From Streptomyces seoulensis (GTDB lineage Bacteria > Actinomycetota > Actinomycetes > Streptomycetales > Streptomycetaceae), in assembly GCF_004328625.1 (NCBI RefSeq), contig NZ_CP032229.1, forward strand, positions 2,170,001 through 2,234,000: a stretch of DNA of 64,000 bases, given 5' to 3'. The notes under the pieces were generated by a model. That model had not been told where the DNA came from. It saw only the letters and a list, made by a program, of their open reading frames with translations, and made no database searches. Position numbers and translations under genes: made by a program. Below, one piece after another: positions 55,668 through 64,000 of the stretch; the first letter of the stretch is position 1, and each line of letters begins with the position of its first letter.

Positions 55668-57001
55668 CGACCGTGGACTTCGACCCCGCGGCCGCCGCCA
55701 CGCGTGCCACGGACGCGATCCTCGCCGACACCCTGCACGGCACCGAGCGCGGCGTGGTGGTCGACTCCCCGCCCGGCGCCGGCAAGTCGACGCTGGTGGT
55801 CCGGGCCGCGCTGGAGCTGGCCGGGGCGGGCCGCCCGCTGATGGTGGTCGCGCAGACCAACGCCCAGGTGGACGACCTGGTCCTGCGCCTCGCCGAGAAG
55901 GCGCCCGACCTCCCGGTGGGCCGCCTGCACAGCAGCGACACCGACGCCTACGACAAGGCGCTGGACGCGCTGCCGAACGTCCGTACGTCGGCCAAGGCGG
56001 GCGATCTGGGCGGGCTCCCGGTGGTGCTGTCCACGGCCGCCAAGTGGGCGCACGTCACGGTGGACGAGCCGTGGCGGCACGCGATCGTGGACGAGGCGTA
56101 CCAGATGCGCTCGGACTCGCTGCTGGCCGTGGCGGGGCTCTTCGAGCGGGCGCTGTTCGTCGGCGACCCCGGCCAGCTGGACCCGTTCTCCACGGTGGGC
56201 GGCGACCAGTGGGCGGGCCTGTCCTACGACCCGTCCGCCTCGGCGGTGTCCACGCTGCTCGCGCACAACCCCGGCCTGCCCCAGCACCGGCTGCCGGTGT
56301 CCTGGCGGCTGCCCGCGTCGGCGGCGCCGCTGGTGTCGGCGGCCTTCTATCCGTACACGCCGTTCCGCAGCGGGACCGGGCACGGGGAGCGGCGGCTCGC
56401 CTTCGGGGTGCCGTCGGACGGGTCGGCGCCGGACCGGGTGATCGACGAGGCGGCGGAGTCCGGCTGGGGGCTGCTGGAGCTGCCGGCCCGGCACACTCCG
56501 CGCACCGACCCGGAGGCGGTGCGGGCGGTGGCCGCGGTGGTGCGGCGGCTGCTGGACCGAGGGGGCGCGGCCCTCTCCGAGCGCGCGGAGACTCCGGCTC
56601 CGCTCACCGCCGACCGGGTCGCCGTGGGCACCGCCCACCGGGACCAGGCGGCGGCGGTCCGCGCGGCCCTGGCCGACCTGGGCGTCACCGGCGTCACCGT
56701 GGACACCGCGAACCGGCTCCAGGGCCGGGAGTACGACGTCACGGTGGTCCTGCACCCGCTCTCCGGCCGCCCCGACGCCACCGCCTTCCATCTGGAGACC
56801 GGCCGCCTCTGCGTCCTCGCCTCCCGCCACCGCCACGCCTGCATCGTGGTCTGCCGCGCGGGTGTGAGCGACCTCCTGGACGCCTACCCGTCCACGGAAC
56901 CGGTCCAGCTCGGCACGCTGGTGAAGTTCCCTGATGGCTGGGAGGCGAACCACGCGGTCCTGGCGCACCTGGCCGAACACCGCGTGCCGTACCGGCCCTG
57001 A
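55664..57001 (+). CDS. SF1 helicase (Upf1/Dna2-like)
   Basis: A 445-residue ATPase with all core SF1 motifs. Walker A is SPPGAGKST (35-43), Ia VVAQTNAQVD, Walker B-like IVDEAYQM (141-148), III FVGDPGQLDPF, IV RVAVGTAHRDQAAAVRAAL, V NRLQGREYDVTVVLHPL and VI LASRHRHACIVV. The order fits DNA2/UPF1-type SF1B helicases, which translocate on DNA or RNA. GTG start overlaps the previous stop (GTGA). With the Fe-S nuclease two genes upstream it forms a split nuclease-helicase pair. Confidence 0.85.
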   Translation: MTTVDFDPAAAATRATDAILADTLHGTERGVVVDSPPGAGKSTLVVRAALELAGAGRPLMVVAQTNAQVDDLVLRLAEKAPDLPVGRLHSSDTDAYDKALDALPNVRTSAKAGDLGGLPVVLSTAAKWAHVTVDEPWRHAIVDEAYQMRSDSLLAVAGLFERALFVGDPGQLDPFSTVGGDQWAGLSYDPSASAVSTLLAHNPGLPQHRLPVSWRLPASAAPLVSAAFYPYTPFRSGTGHGERRLAFGVPSDGSAPDRVIDEAAESGWGLLELPARHTPRTDPEAVRAVAAVVRRLLDRGGAALSERAETPAPLTADRVAVGTAHRDQAAAVRAALADLGVTGVTVDTANRLQGREYDVTVVLHPLSGRPDATAFHLETGRLCVLASRHRHACIVVCRAGVSDLLDAYPSTEPVQLGTLVKFPDGWEANHAVLAHLAEHRVPYRP

Positions 57002-57128
57002 AACGGAGGCCCTGACCCCGTGTGCGGGTCTGGCCCTGGGGCGGTCTTGCGTGGGCGCGGGACAATGGACGGTGGTCCGGCCGCAGGCGGGGCCGAGTGC
57101 AGCGAACGTACGAGGAGGAGATGAAGAC

Positions 57129-57500
57129 ATGGCGGAGCCCTCGCCGCGTCGGAACCCATCGCGGCTACGCCCCGCGCCCCTGCTCTTCGAGCCCGCGGAG
57201 GCGGCCGCCGATCCGGAGCATTTCTTCGACCTGGAGTCGATCGACGACCCGCGCGCCCTGCTGACGCGGGCCACCGACCTGACCCAGGCGTTCCGCGCGG
57301 CGGCCGACCGGGCGATGGAGTTCCAGGCCGTGGCCGCGGCCCAGCTCGCCGACCCGCGCCGGTTCGACCGGCTGACGGCGGCGGACATCGCCGAGCGGGC
57401 GGAGTGGACCGAGGACTACGCCAAGAAGATGGTGGAGTTCGGCCGGGACCTGCTGCGGGGCACCGACCCCGAGGGCCGCAGAGCGGTCGACCCGCACTAG
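57129..57500 (+). CDS. small acidic helical protein, unknown
   Basis: A 123-residue soluble protein with mostly helical charge pattern (DPEHFFDLESIDDPRALLTRATDLTQAFRAAADRAMEFQAVAAAQLADPRRFDRLTAADIAERAEWTEDYAKKMVEFGRDLLRG). GGAGGAG precedes the ATG at 57129. The 127-base gap from the helicase gene argues for a separate message. No family known to me. Confidence 0.6.
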   Translation: MAEPSPRRNPSRLRPAPLLFEPAEAAADPEHFFDLESIDDPRALLTRATDLTQAFRAAADRAMEFQAVAAAQLADPRRFDRLTAADIAERAEWTEDYAKKMVEFGRDLLRGTDPEGRRAVDPH

Positions 57501-57524
57501 GGCCGTCGCGAGGGGCCCGCGCAT

Positions 57525-57538
57525 CTGGCATATGCCAG
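57525..57538. promoter_or_regulatory. 14-base perfect palindrome
   Basis: CTGGCATATGCCAG, 90 bases before the primase-like gene, likely a regulator site. I cannot name the protein. Confidence 0.35.
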
Positions 57539-57627
57539 GCGGGCAAGATACCCCCTCCCGCCCCCCGGTGTCCCCAATTTCCGCAACCCAGGGAAACCGT
57601 TCCCTCACCGCCGGTACACCTGTGTGC

Positions 57628-58203
57628 ATGACCAGCGCACCGGACGTCACCGCCGCCACCGTCGAGGGGGCCGCCTGGCTCGCCTCGGCCGGAACGTATC
57701 CGCGCAGCACGCTCGCCTTCTGGGAGGAGCGGCCCGGCGCCCCCGTGGTGCTGCCCTGCGGCACGGTCTTCGACGTGGTGAGCGCGCCCTCGGTGTTCGG
57801 GCGGCGGATGCTGGACCGGTTATGGGGGGCGGACGGTCCCGGCTGCGGCCCGGTCGCGGTGCACCGGGGCCGGACCCTGCTGTTCGCGGCGCCGGGCACC
57901 GCCCATCGACTGCCCTCCCTGCTGGCCTGGGAGGAGTGGGGCCCGCGCACCCACGCCGTACCGCCGCTGCTCTGCCACGGCACCGGGGACGCGGTGACCG
58001 TCCCGGCGCTGGAGGGCGAGGCCGAGGCCGGCCCGGCGGGGTCCCGCTGGCTGGTCGCCCCGGACACCCGGCACCCCTGGCTCCCGGGCCCCGAGGTGGT
58101 GCTCTGGGCGGCGGTGCGCGCGGCCCGTACGGCGGCCCGGGTATCGATTTTTCCTCCCGCCGACCAGGGTGCTAAGGTCTACGACGTCAGCAGGCGCCGC
58201 TAG
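57628..58203 (+). CDS. primase/polymerase-like protein with a TTA codon
   Basis: A 191-residue protein. PVVLPCGTVFDVVSAPSVFGRRMLDRLWGADGPGCGPVAVHRGRTLLFAAPGTA follows the beta-strand order of the N-terminal domain of actinobacterial bifunctional DNA primase/polymerases (the 'VGLPTGRAFDVLxVP' type). Codon 65 (57820-57822) is TTA, so translation should depend on the bldA tRNA and rise late in growth. Its last codons and TAG stop fall inside the 5' end of tRNA-Lys. Start ATG at 57628. Catalytic competence is uncertain. Confidence 0.6.
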   Translation: MTSAPDVTAATVEGAAWLASAGTYPRSTLAFWEERPGAPVVLPCGTVFDVVSAPSVFGRRMLDRLWGADGPGCGPVAVHRGRTLLFAAPGTAHRLPSLLAWEEWGPRTHAVPPLLCHGTGDAVTVPALEGEAEAGPAGSRWLVAPDTRHPWLPGPEVVLWAAVRAARTAARVSIFPPADQGAKVYDVSRRR

Positions 58204-58267
58204 CTCAGTTGGTTAGAGCAGCTGACTCTTAATCAGCGGGTCCGGGGTTCGAGTCCCTGGCGGCGCA
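58194..58267 (+). tRNA. tRNA-Lys (CTT)
   Basis: Acceptor GCGCCGC / GCGGCGC with discriminator A, D-arm TAGCTCAGTTGGTTAGAGC, anticodon loop with CTT in CTGACTCTTAATCAG, TPsiC GGGGTTCGAGTCCC. Its first 10 bases overlap the preceding CDS. Confidence 0.97.
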
Positions 58268-58276
58268 CAGACGACG

Positions 58277-58302
58277 AAGGCCCTCGCGTGAGCGGGGGCC
58301 TT
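58277..58302 (+). terminator. terminator after tRNA-Lys
   Basis: Stem AAGGCCCTCGC / GCGGGGGCCTT with a 4-base loop and one G-T mispair, followed by TTCGTG. Confidence 0.8.
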
Positions 58303-58335
58303 TCGTGTACCCCGGCTCATGCGTGCACCCCAGGC

Positions 58336-59589
58336 TCACGCGCCCTCCCCCGGCGTGATCCGTACCGTCCACGCCCCGGCCGGGGTGCGCTCCTCGACCT
58401 CCACCTTCACCCCGTCCCCCGGCACGGTGAAGCTCTCCCCCAGCGACACCGGCGCGTCCGCCAGCGGCGGGTAGACGGAGTTCTCCCAGCACGCCTCGGT
58501 GTGCGGGTGGGCGTCCACCACGTCGACCGGACCGTCCCCGGACTCGACGCCGGCGCGCACCCGGTAGACGAGGATGCCCTGCCTGCACGCCGTACGGTCG
58601 TTGCCCACCGGGCCGCGTGCCTCGAAGGCGAGGGCGGTGTCCGCACCGGTGCGCACCACGGCGAGCTTGGTGCCGTTGCCGAGCCCGAAGCCCGGCGTGC
58701 CGGACGCACCCCGCACCGGGACACCGGGCCCGGCGGCGAGCGGCTCCAGGGTGAGCCGGGTCGGGCCGGCCCCCCGGACGCAGGCCACCTGGCGGGGGTC
58801 CAGCCAGCCCAGCTTCCACTTGTGCCAGCCGAAGAGGTCCGGGGCGGCGCCGAACTGGCTGCCCATCAGGTCCCAGTCGCCGACATGGGTGTCCCAGTCG
58901 TCCTTGGCGTCGGTCGGACGGTGGTAGAGGTCGGGGAGGTCGAAGACGTGCCCGGTCTCGTGGGCGAGCACCAGCCGGTCGGGCGGGTGCTGTTCGAAGA
59001 CCGTGACGACCCGGCGCACGTCGGTGCCGTCGAGGCGGACGGGCGAGTCGAGGTTGACGACCTTGGTGGCGTCGGAGTCGACACCGGGTGCGTCCGGGTC
59101 GGCGACCAGATAGACCACCTGATAGCGGGAGAAGTCCAGTGCCTTGTCGGCCACGGCGAACGCGTCCCGCAGATAGGCGGAGCGGTCCGAGGGCGCCCAG
59201 TCCCGCTTTATGCGGTACGCGGTGGACGGGCGCGGCATCTTCAGCCAGCGGTCCAGCGGGTGCGGGCGCAGGGTGAAGCGGCCGTAGGAGGACTGCTCGA
59301 AGTAGCGGCTGGTGGCCGGGAAGTGGTCGGCGGTCAGCTCGCCGGGGGTGGTGCGCGGGACGGCGTCCGGGAAGGACAGGAAGACCAGGGCGGCGTTCAG
59401 CGTGCCCTGCGGGCGCGGGTAGGCGGAGTTCCAGGTGTCCAGGCCCTCGGAGTGGTGAGCGTCGGTGCGGTGCAGCGCGCAGGGCTCGGGCGAGAAGGGC
59501 TCGGCCACCGAGGGGCCGGTGAGGATCGAGGTCGCGGCGAGCGCCGACATCGTGGTGGCCACGGCGGCGGTGCTGCGCAGCTTGGGCAC
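58336..59589 (-). CDS. secreted M6-like metalloprotease
   Basis: A 417-residue protein with signal peptide about 1-29. The zinc motif is in RLVLAHETGHVFDLPDLYHRP (HExGH-x-x-x-x-D form), as in M6 (immune-inhibitor A type) peptidases; a downstream DWDLMGSQFGAAPDLFGWHKWKLGW segment is also typical (the WDLMG region carries the Met turn). A beta C-terminal domain follows. Shorter than InhA and lacking its long C-terminus. GTG at 59589 with GGAGG 8 bases upstream. Confidence 0.82.
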   Translation of the reverse strand: MPKLRSTAAVATTMSALAATSILTGPSVAEPFSPEPCALHRTDAHHSEGLDTWNSAYPRPQGTLNAALVFLSFPDAVPRTTPGELTADHFPATSRYFEQSSYGRFTLRPHPLDRWLKMPRPSTAYRIKRDWAPSDRSAYLRDAFAVADKALDFSRYQVVYLVADPDAPGVDSDATKVVNLDSPVRLDGTDVRRVVTVFEQHPPDRLVLAHETGHVFDLPDLYHRPTDAKDDWDTHVGDWDLMGSQFGAAPDLFGWHKWKLGWLDPRQVACVRGAGPTRLTLEPLAAGPGVPVRGASGTPGFGLGNGTKLAVVRTGADTALAFEARGPVGNDRTACRQGILVYRVRAGVESGDGPVDVVDAHPHTEACWENSVYPPLADAPVSLGESFTVPGDGVKVEVEERTPAGAWTVRITPGEGA

Positions 59590-59929
59590 GTCTGGGACCT
59601 CCGGTCGCGGTTCGGGACACCGCCACCCAGACTGTGTGCTTATGTTGCGCTATGCCCTGTTTACCTGAACCGGAAGGGTGAGTGCGCCCGTTTGCGCCCC
59701 CGGCGGCCACCCCGGCGGCCACCCGGCGGTCGACACCCCGAACCACTCACGGAACGTCACAAGTGATCGCGGGCCTCAAGAACCCGTCCAGGTCCGGGCA
59801 GAAACGATCTGTCAGGAGGGCCGGTCGGTCCTGGAGACTGGAGACCGGCTGGAAGGGGCCGGGACCAGCCTCTATGATCGGCACACTTTCCGGCACGGAC
59901 AGGGATCGAGTGCACTGCGGGAGCGAGCG
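59590..59929. other. divergent regulatory region of protease and cdgA genes
   Basis: Region holds both promoters. A BldD-like site is at 59746-59760. Frames on the plus strand in front of cdgA (from 59678) have no ribosome site and atypical composition, so they are not taken as coding. Confidence 0.5.
59746..59760. promoter_or_regulatory. candidate BldD site upstream of cdgA
   Basis: CTCACGGAACGTCAC matches NTNACNCWGNGTNAN at 7 of 9 defined positions, 170 bases before the start. In S. coelicolor cdgA is a direct BldD target. Confidence 0.45.
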
Positions 59930-61731
59930 GTGAGCGGAACGTCCGAAGGGCCGACGCCCACGGCAGACCTCGATCGGTCAGCCGTGACCGACGGTGACCA
60001 CATGACCTACCACCGGGTCTTCACCACGGCCCCGCTCCCCATGGCCGTGGTGACCCCGGACGGGCTGGTCAGGCACGCCAACACCGCGCTGGGAGCGCTG
60101 CTGGGCACGACCGCCGAGGCGCTGGCCGGCCGCCCGGCCGCCGACCTCGTCGACCTGGCCCCCGACCCGCGCACCCGGCACGCCTACCGCGAGGTGCTGG
60201 CCGGCCGTCAGGACCGGCTGCGCTGCACCCGGCGCCTCAAACAACCGGACGGGGACCCCGTTTGGGTGCGCATCACCGTCACTCCTCTGACCGAGGGCAC
60301 ACCCGGCGCCCTGCTGTCCGTCGCCGACATCAGCGCCCGTCGTGAACTACAGGCGCGGCTAAGGCACTTGCGGATGCACGACCCGGTGACCCGGCTGCCC
60401 AACCGCACCCTGTTCTTCGAACGGCTCTCCGCCGCGCTGGAGGCGGAGCCGGAGGACGGCGCCGGGACCGGGCGGATCGGCCTGTGCTGTCTGGACCTGG
60501 ACGGGTTCAAGGCGGTCAACGACACCCTGGGCCACCGCGTCGGCGACCGGCTGCTGGAGGCCGTGGCCAAGCGGCTGACCCATGTGGCCGAGGAGACCGA
60601 GGGCGCGCGGGCCGGTGCCCCGCTGGTGGCCCGGCTCGGCGGGGACGAGTTCGCGCTGCTCGTGGAGGACTCCACCGGCACCGAGCAGCTCTCCGACCTG
60701 GCGGCCTCGGCGCTGCGCGCGCTGGAGGAACCGTTCGACCTGGCGGGGCGGCGGCTGTCGCTGACCGCGTCCATCGGGGTGGTGGAGCGGCACACGGCGG
60801 GCACGACGGCGACCGGTCTGATGCAGGCCGCCGACACCACGCTGTACTGGGCGAAGGCCGACGGCAAGGCCCGCTGGACCCTGTTCGACCCCGAGCGCAA
60901 CGCGCACCGCGTCACCCGGCAGGCCCTCTCCTCCACGCTCCGTCCGGCCATCGAGCGCGGGGAGTTCGCCCTGGAGTACCAGCCGCTGGTCGGCATGGAG
61001 GACGGGCGGCTGAGCGGGGTGGAGGCGTTGGTGCGCTGGCATCACCCGCAGTTCGGGATGCTGACGCCGAATCGGTTCATCCAGCTGGCCGAGGAGGACG
61101 GCTCGATCGTGCAGCTCGGCCGCTGGGCGCTGGTCACCGCCTGCCGCCAGGCCCGGCAGTGGCAGCTCGCCCATCCGGACGAGCCGCCCATCTTCGTCAG
61201 TGTGAACGTGGCCGTGCGCCAGGTCTGGGACTCGGACCTGGTCGCGGACGTGGCGAGCACCCTCGCGGACACCGGGCTCGCCCCGCATCTGCTCCAGCTG
61301 GAGCTGACCGAGTCGGCCGTGATGGGCTCCGGGGGCCGCCCGATCCAGGCGTTGCAGGCCCTCAGCGACATGGGCGTGCGTATCGCCATCGACGACTTCG
61401 GCACCGGCTACTCGAACCTGGCCTACCTCAGCCGGCTCCCGGTCTCGGTGCTGAAGCTGGACGGGTCCTTCGTGCGCGGCTTCCAGTACGAGGGCGGCGA
61501 TCCGGGCCCGGCCGGGGCGGGGACCACCGCCAATCCGGCGGACGAGGTGATCGTGGAGGCCATGATCCAGCTCGCCCACCGGCTCGGGCTGACCGTCACC
61601 GCCGAGTGCGTGGAGACCTCCGCGCAGGCCACCCGGCTGCGCCGGATCGGCTGCGACACCGGGCAGGGCTGGCTCTACTCCCGCCCGGTGCCGCCGGACC
61701 GCATCACGGAGCTGCTCGGCGTACAGAGCAG

Positions 61732-61753
<22 letters not shown>
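59930..61753 (+). CDS. cdgA: CdgA-like GGDEF/EAL c-di-GMP enzyme
   Basis: A 607-residue protein with a PAS domain (about 25-140), GGDEF domain with intact [10 protein letters not shown], and an EAL domain with [36 protein letters not shown] and [10 protein letters not shown]. Both active-site sets look intact; the RxxD inhibitory site expected just before GGDEF is not seen ([13 protein letters not shown]). It corresponds to CdgA of S. coelicolor, whose overexpression blocks development. GTG 59930 follows GGGAG; the longer frame lacks support. Confidence 0.85.
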
Positions 61754-62820
<1,067 letters not shown>

Positions 62821-62903
62821 GGTGGATGCCTCCTGTTTACGGCGTGCTCTGTCCTGTCGTGCCGTAACAGGAGGCAGTCCCCGCTTATTCCCCCGGCCTC
62901 GCC

Positions 62904-63635
62904 TCAGAGCTGGGTGGCGGGCTCCCGGGTGAAGAGGGTGCCGAGGGTGTCGGTGTGCAGCCGGCGGTCGGCCAGCCTGAGGCCCTCCCACACCGAGACC
63001 TGGGACGCGGTGAGCACCGGCTTGCCGAGCGCGGCCTCCAGCGCGGCCAGGTGGGCGGCGGTGCGCAGCGCGGTGTCGGGCAGCAGCAGCGCCTCGGCGT
63101 CCGGGGTGTCGGCGGCCCGTGCCAGGGCAAGCAGTTCGGCCTCGCCGCCCTCGGCGGCCCGCTCGGCGGTGAGGGCGTCGACCTCCTCGGCACCGGTCAC
63201 CTCCAGGCCGCCGTCGGCCAGGAACGCGCCGAACAGCGCGGCGGCCTTGGGCGGGTAGGCGTGCGCGACGGCGACCCTGCGGGCGCCGAGCGCCTGGGCG
63301 GCGTGCACGAAGCCCAGGGAGGTGGAGGAGGCGGGGAGTCCCGCCTGCCGGGCCAGTTCCGTCGCCTCGGTGTGCGCGCCCTTCCAGCCGTGCGCGAAGC
63401 CGCCCGCCGGGCTGGTCCACACCACGGCCTCGGCGCCGGTCAGCCGCAGCCCCTCCATGGCCGCCGTGAGCCGTCCGGCGAACTCCGCACCGTGCAGCGG
63501 GTCCACCGCGTGGGCGTCCTCGCCGGTACCGGTGTGCACCAGGTCCAGCCGGACCGCGCCGGCGAGCAGTTGCTCGATGCGCGGGTAGTCGTCCTCGCCG
63601 CGATGCCCCGGGCAGAGGAATCCGATCGCTGTCAT
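62904..63635 (-). CDS. maleate isomerase/Asp-Glu racemase-like protein lacking catalytic Cys
   Basis: A 243-residue protein of the Asp/Glu racemase-maleate isomerase fold ([100 protein letters not shown]). The first motif where the catalytic Cys is expected reads WTSPAGG, and the second reads PDTALR, so both cysteines appear replaced. It may carry another activity (for example decarboxylase) or be inactive. ATG at 63635 with GAAAGG upstream. Divergent from the dehydrogenase at the window end. Confidence 0.78.
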   Translation of the reverse strand: MTAIGFLCPGHRGEDDYPRIEQLLAGAVRLDLVHTGTGEDAHAVDPLHGAEFAGRLTAAMEGLRLTGAEAVVWTSPAGGFAHGWKGAHTEATELARQAGLPASSTSLGFVHAAQALGARRVAVAHAYPPKAAALFGAFLADGGLEVTGAEEVDALTAERAAEGGEAELLALARAADTPDAEALLLPDTALRTAAHLAALEAALGKPVLTASQVSVWEGLRLADRRLHTDTLGTLFTREPATQL

Positions 63636-63866
63636 GTCGGCCTTTCTGTCTTCGTCCACGGTCTGTTCAGGGATCTCCCCTGCGTCTTCCCCCGCTTCCC
63701 GCGAGGGCGCCCCGTGTGGCCCGCACGGCGGTACGGGCACCCCCGCTCCCGGTTCGGGTACCCAGCGCGGGCGGGATCTTCTCCTCGGGGCGCGGCCCGT
63801 TGACTGCACCGGGCCGTCGGTGCCAGCGTGGGGCGACCGCGCGGGGAGAGGAGAGGTGGCAGGCCG

Positions 63867-64000
63867 ATGACCCTCCCCACGCTGCTCGTCCTGGGCGCCG
63901 ATCCACCGCCGAGGCTCGGCCGGCTCACCGGGCGGGCCCGCGTGCTGCACACGGACGACGAGGGGCTGGCCGCGCTGCTGCCCGAGGCGGACGTGCTGCT
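63867..64000 (+). CDS. D-2-hydroxyacid dehydrogenase (N-terminal part only)
   Basis: The first 44 codons of a gene that continues past the window. LPTLLVLGADPPPRLGRLTGRARVLHTDDEGLAALLPEADVLL resembles the N-terminal catalytic-domain strand pattern of actinobacterial D-2-hydroxyacid dehydrogenases. The NAD domain and catalytic Arg/Glu/His lie outside. GGAGAGG precedes the ATG. Confidence 0.65.
   Translation, partial: MTLPTLLVLGADPPPRLGRLTGRARVLHTDDEGLAALLPEADVL

Noticed and set aside
52885..57001. Cas4-like nuclease as part of a CRISPR-Cas locus
   Set aside because: No repeat-spacer array, no cas1/cas2 and no interference gene are present in the window. The nuclease shares only fold and iron-sulfur pattern with Cas4.
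59678..59929. Longer N-terminus of the GGDEF/EAL protein
   Set aside because: The added segment has atypical composition, no ribosome site and contains the BldD-like box. GTG at 59930 has a good ribosome site.

Overview
The window is chromosomal DNA from a Streptomyces species. It has very high G+C with strong third-position bias, many GTG starts and overlapping stop/start operons. It carries the desferrioxamine genes, adpA with its TTA codon, a CebR-type cellobiose locus and a CdgA-like GGDEF/EAL protein. From memory, gene order closely follows the S. coelicolor core around SCO2768-SCO2818. I could not check this by alignment.

Layout. 1-3.5 kb: the start of an ABC exporter, a beta-lactamase-fold secreted hydrolase, an MFS remnant and a secreted endonuclease. 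3.5-9.4 kb: a ureohydrolase (agmatinase family), a TPP-dependent enzyme, an Na+/solute symporter and a divergent PucR regulator, probably one catabolic locus for a guanidino compound. 9.4-14.5 kb: a conserved protein, a Gly/His-rich secreted protein, acyl-CoA thioesterase II, an acyl-CoA dehydrogenase, an Uma2 protein and a TetR regulator. 14.5-20.3 kb: a leucine/isovalerate degradation operon (carboxylase beta and alpha, HMG-CoA lyase, AcdH) with two matching operator-like sites shared with the TetR gene. 20.3-27.5 kb: desferrioxamine uptake and synthesis (desE, SIP gene, desABCD) behind two iron boxes. 27.5-33.2 kb: GH20 hexosaminidase, purple-acid-type phosphatase and glmS. 33.3-37 kb: universal stress protein, adpA, orn and tRNA-His. 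37.4-43.9 kb: a small IS5-like non-autonomous element, then cebR-cebEFG-bglC with two CebR boxes. 43.9-52 kb: chitinase, a two-component system, a cluster of DnaA boxes, a spermidine-synthase-like enzyme, an NsdA-like regulator and a phosphatase.

52-58.3 kb is the most unusual part. Three overlapping genes encode a Cas4/RecB-type Fe-S nuclease, a protein of unknown function and a complete SF1 helicase. They start from a promoter that matches the RecA-independent DNA-damage (RecA-NDp/PafBC) consensus and lies inside the preceding gene. A primase/polymerase-like gene with a TTA codon follows and runs into tRNA-Lys. 58.3-64 kb: an M6-like metalloprotease, CdgA with a candidate BldD site, a luciferase-like oxidoreductase, a maleate isomerase/racemase-like protein and the start of a D-2-hydroxyacid dehydrogenase.

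Developmental control is a theme: adpA (bldA-dependent), a BldD-type site at cdgA, an NsdA-like regulator and a second TTA gene. Nutrient sensing of chitin and cellulose sugars (dre-like site, CebR boxes) and of iron is also prominent. All names rest on reading the translations and motifs. No database search was run.
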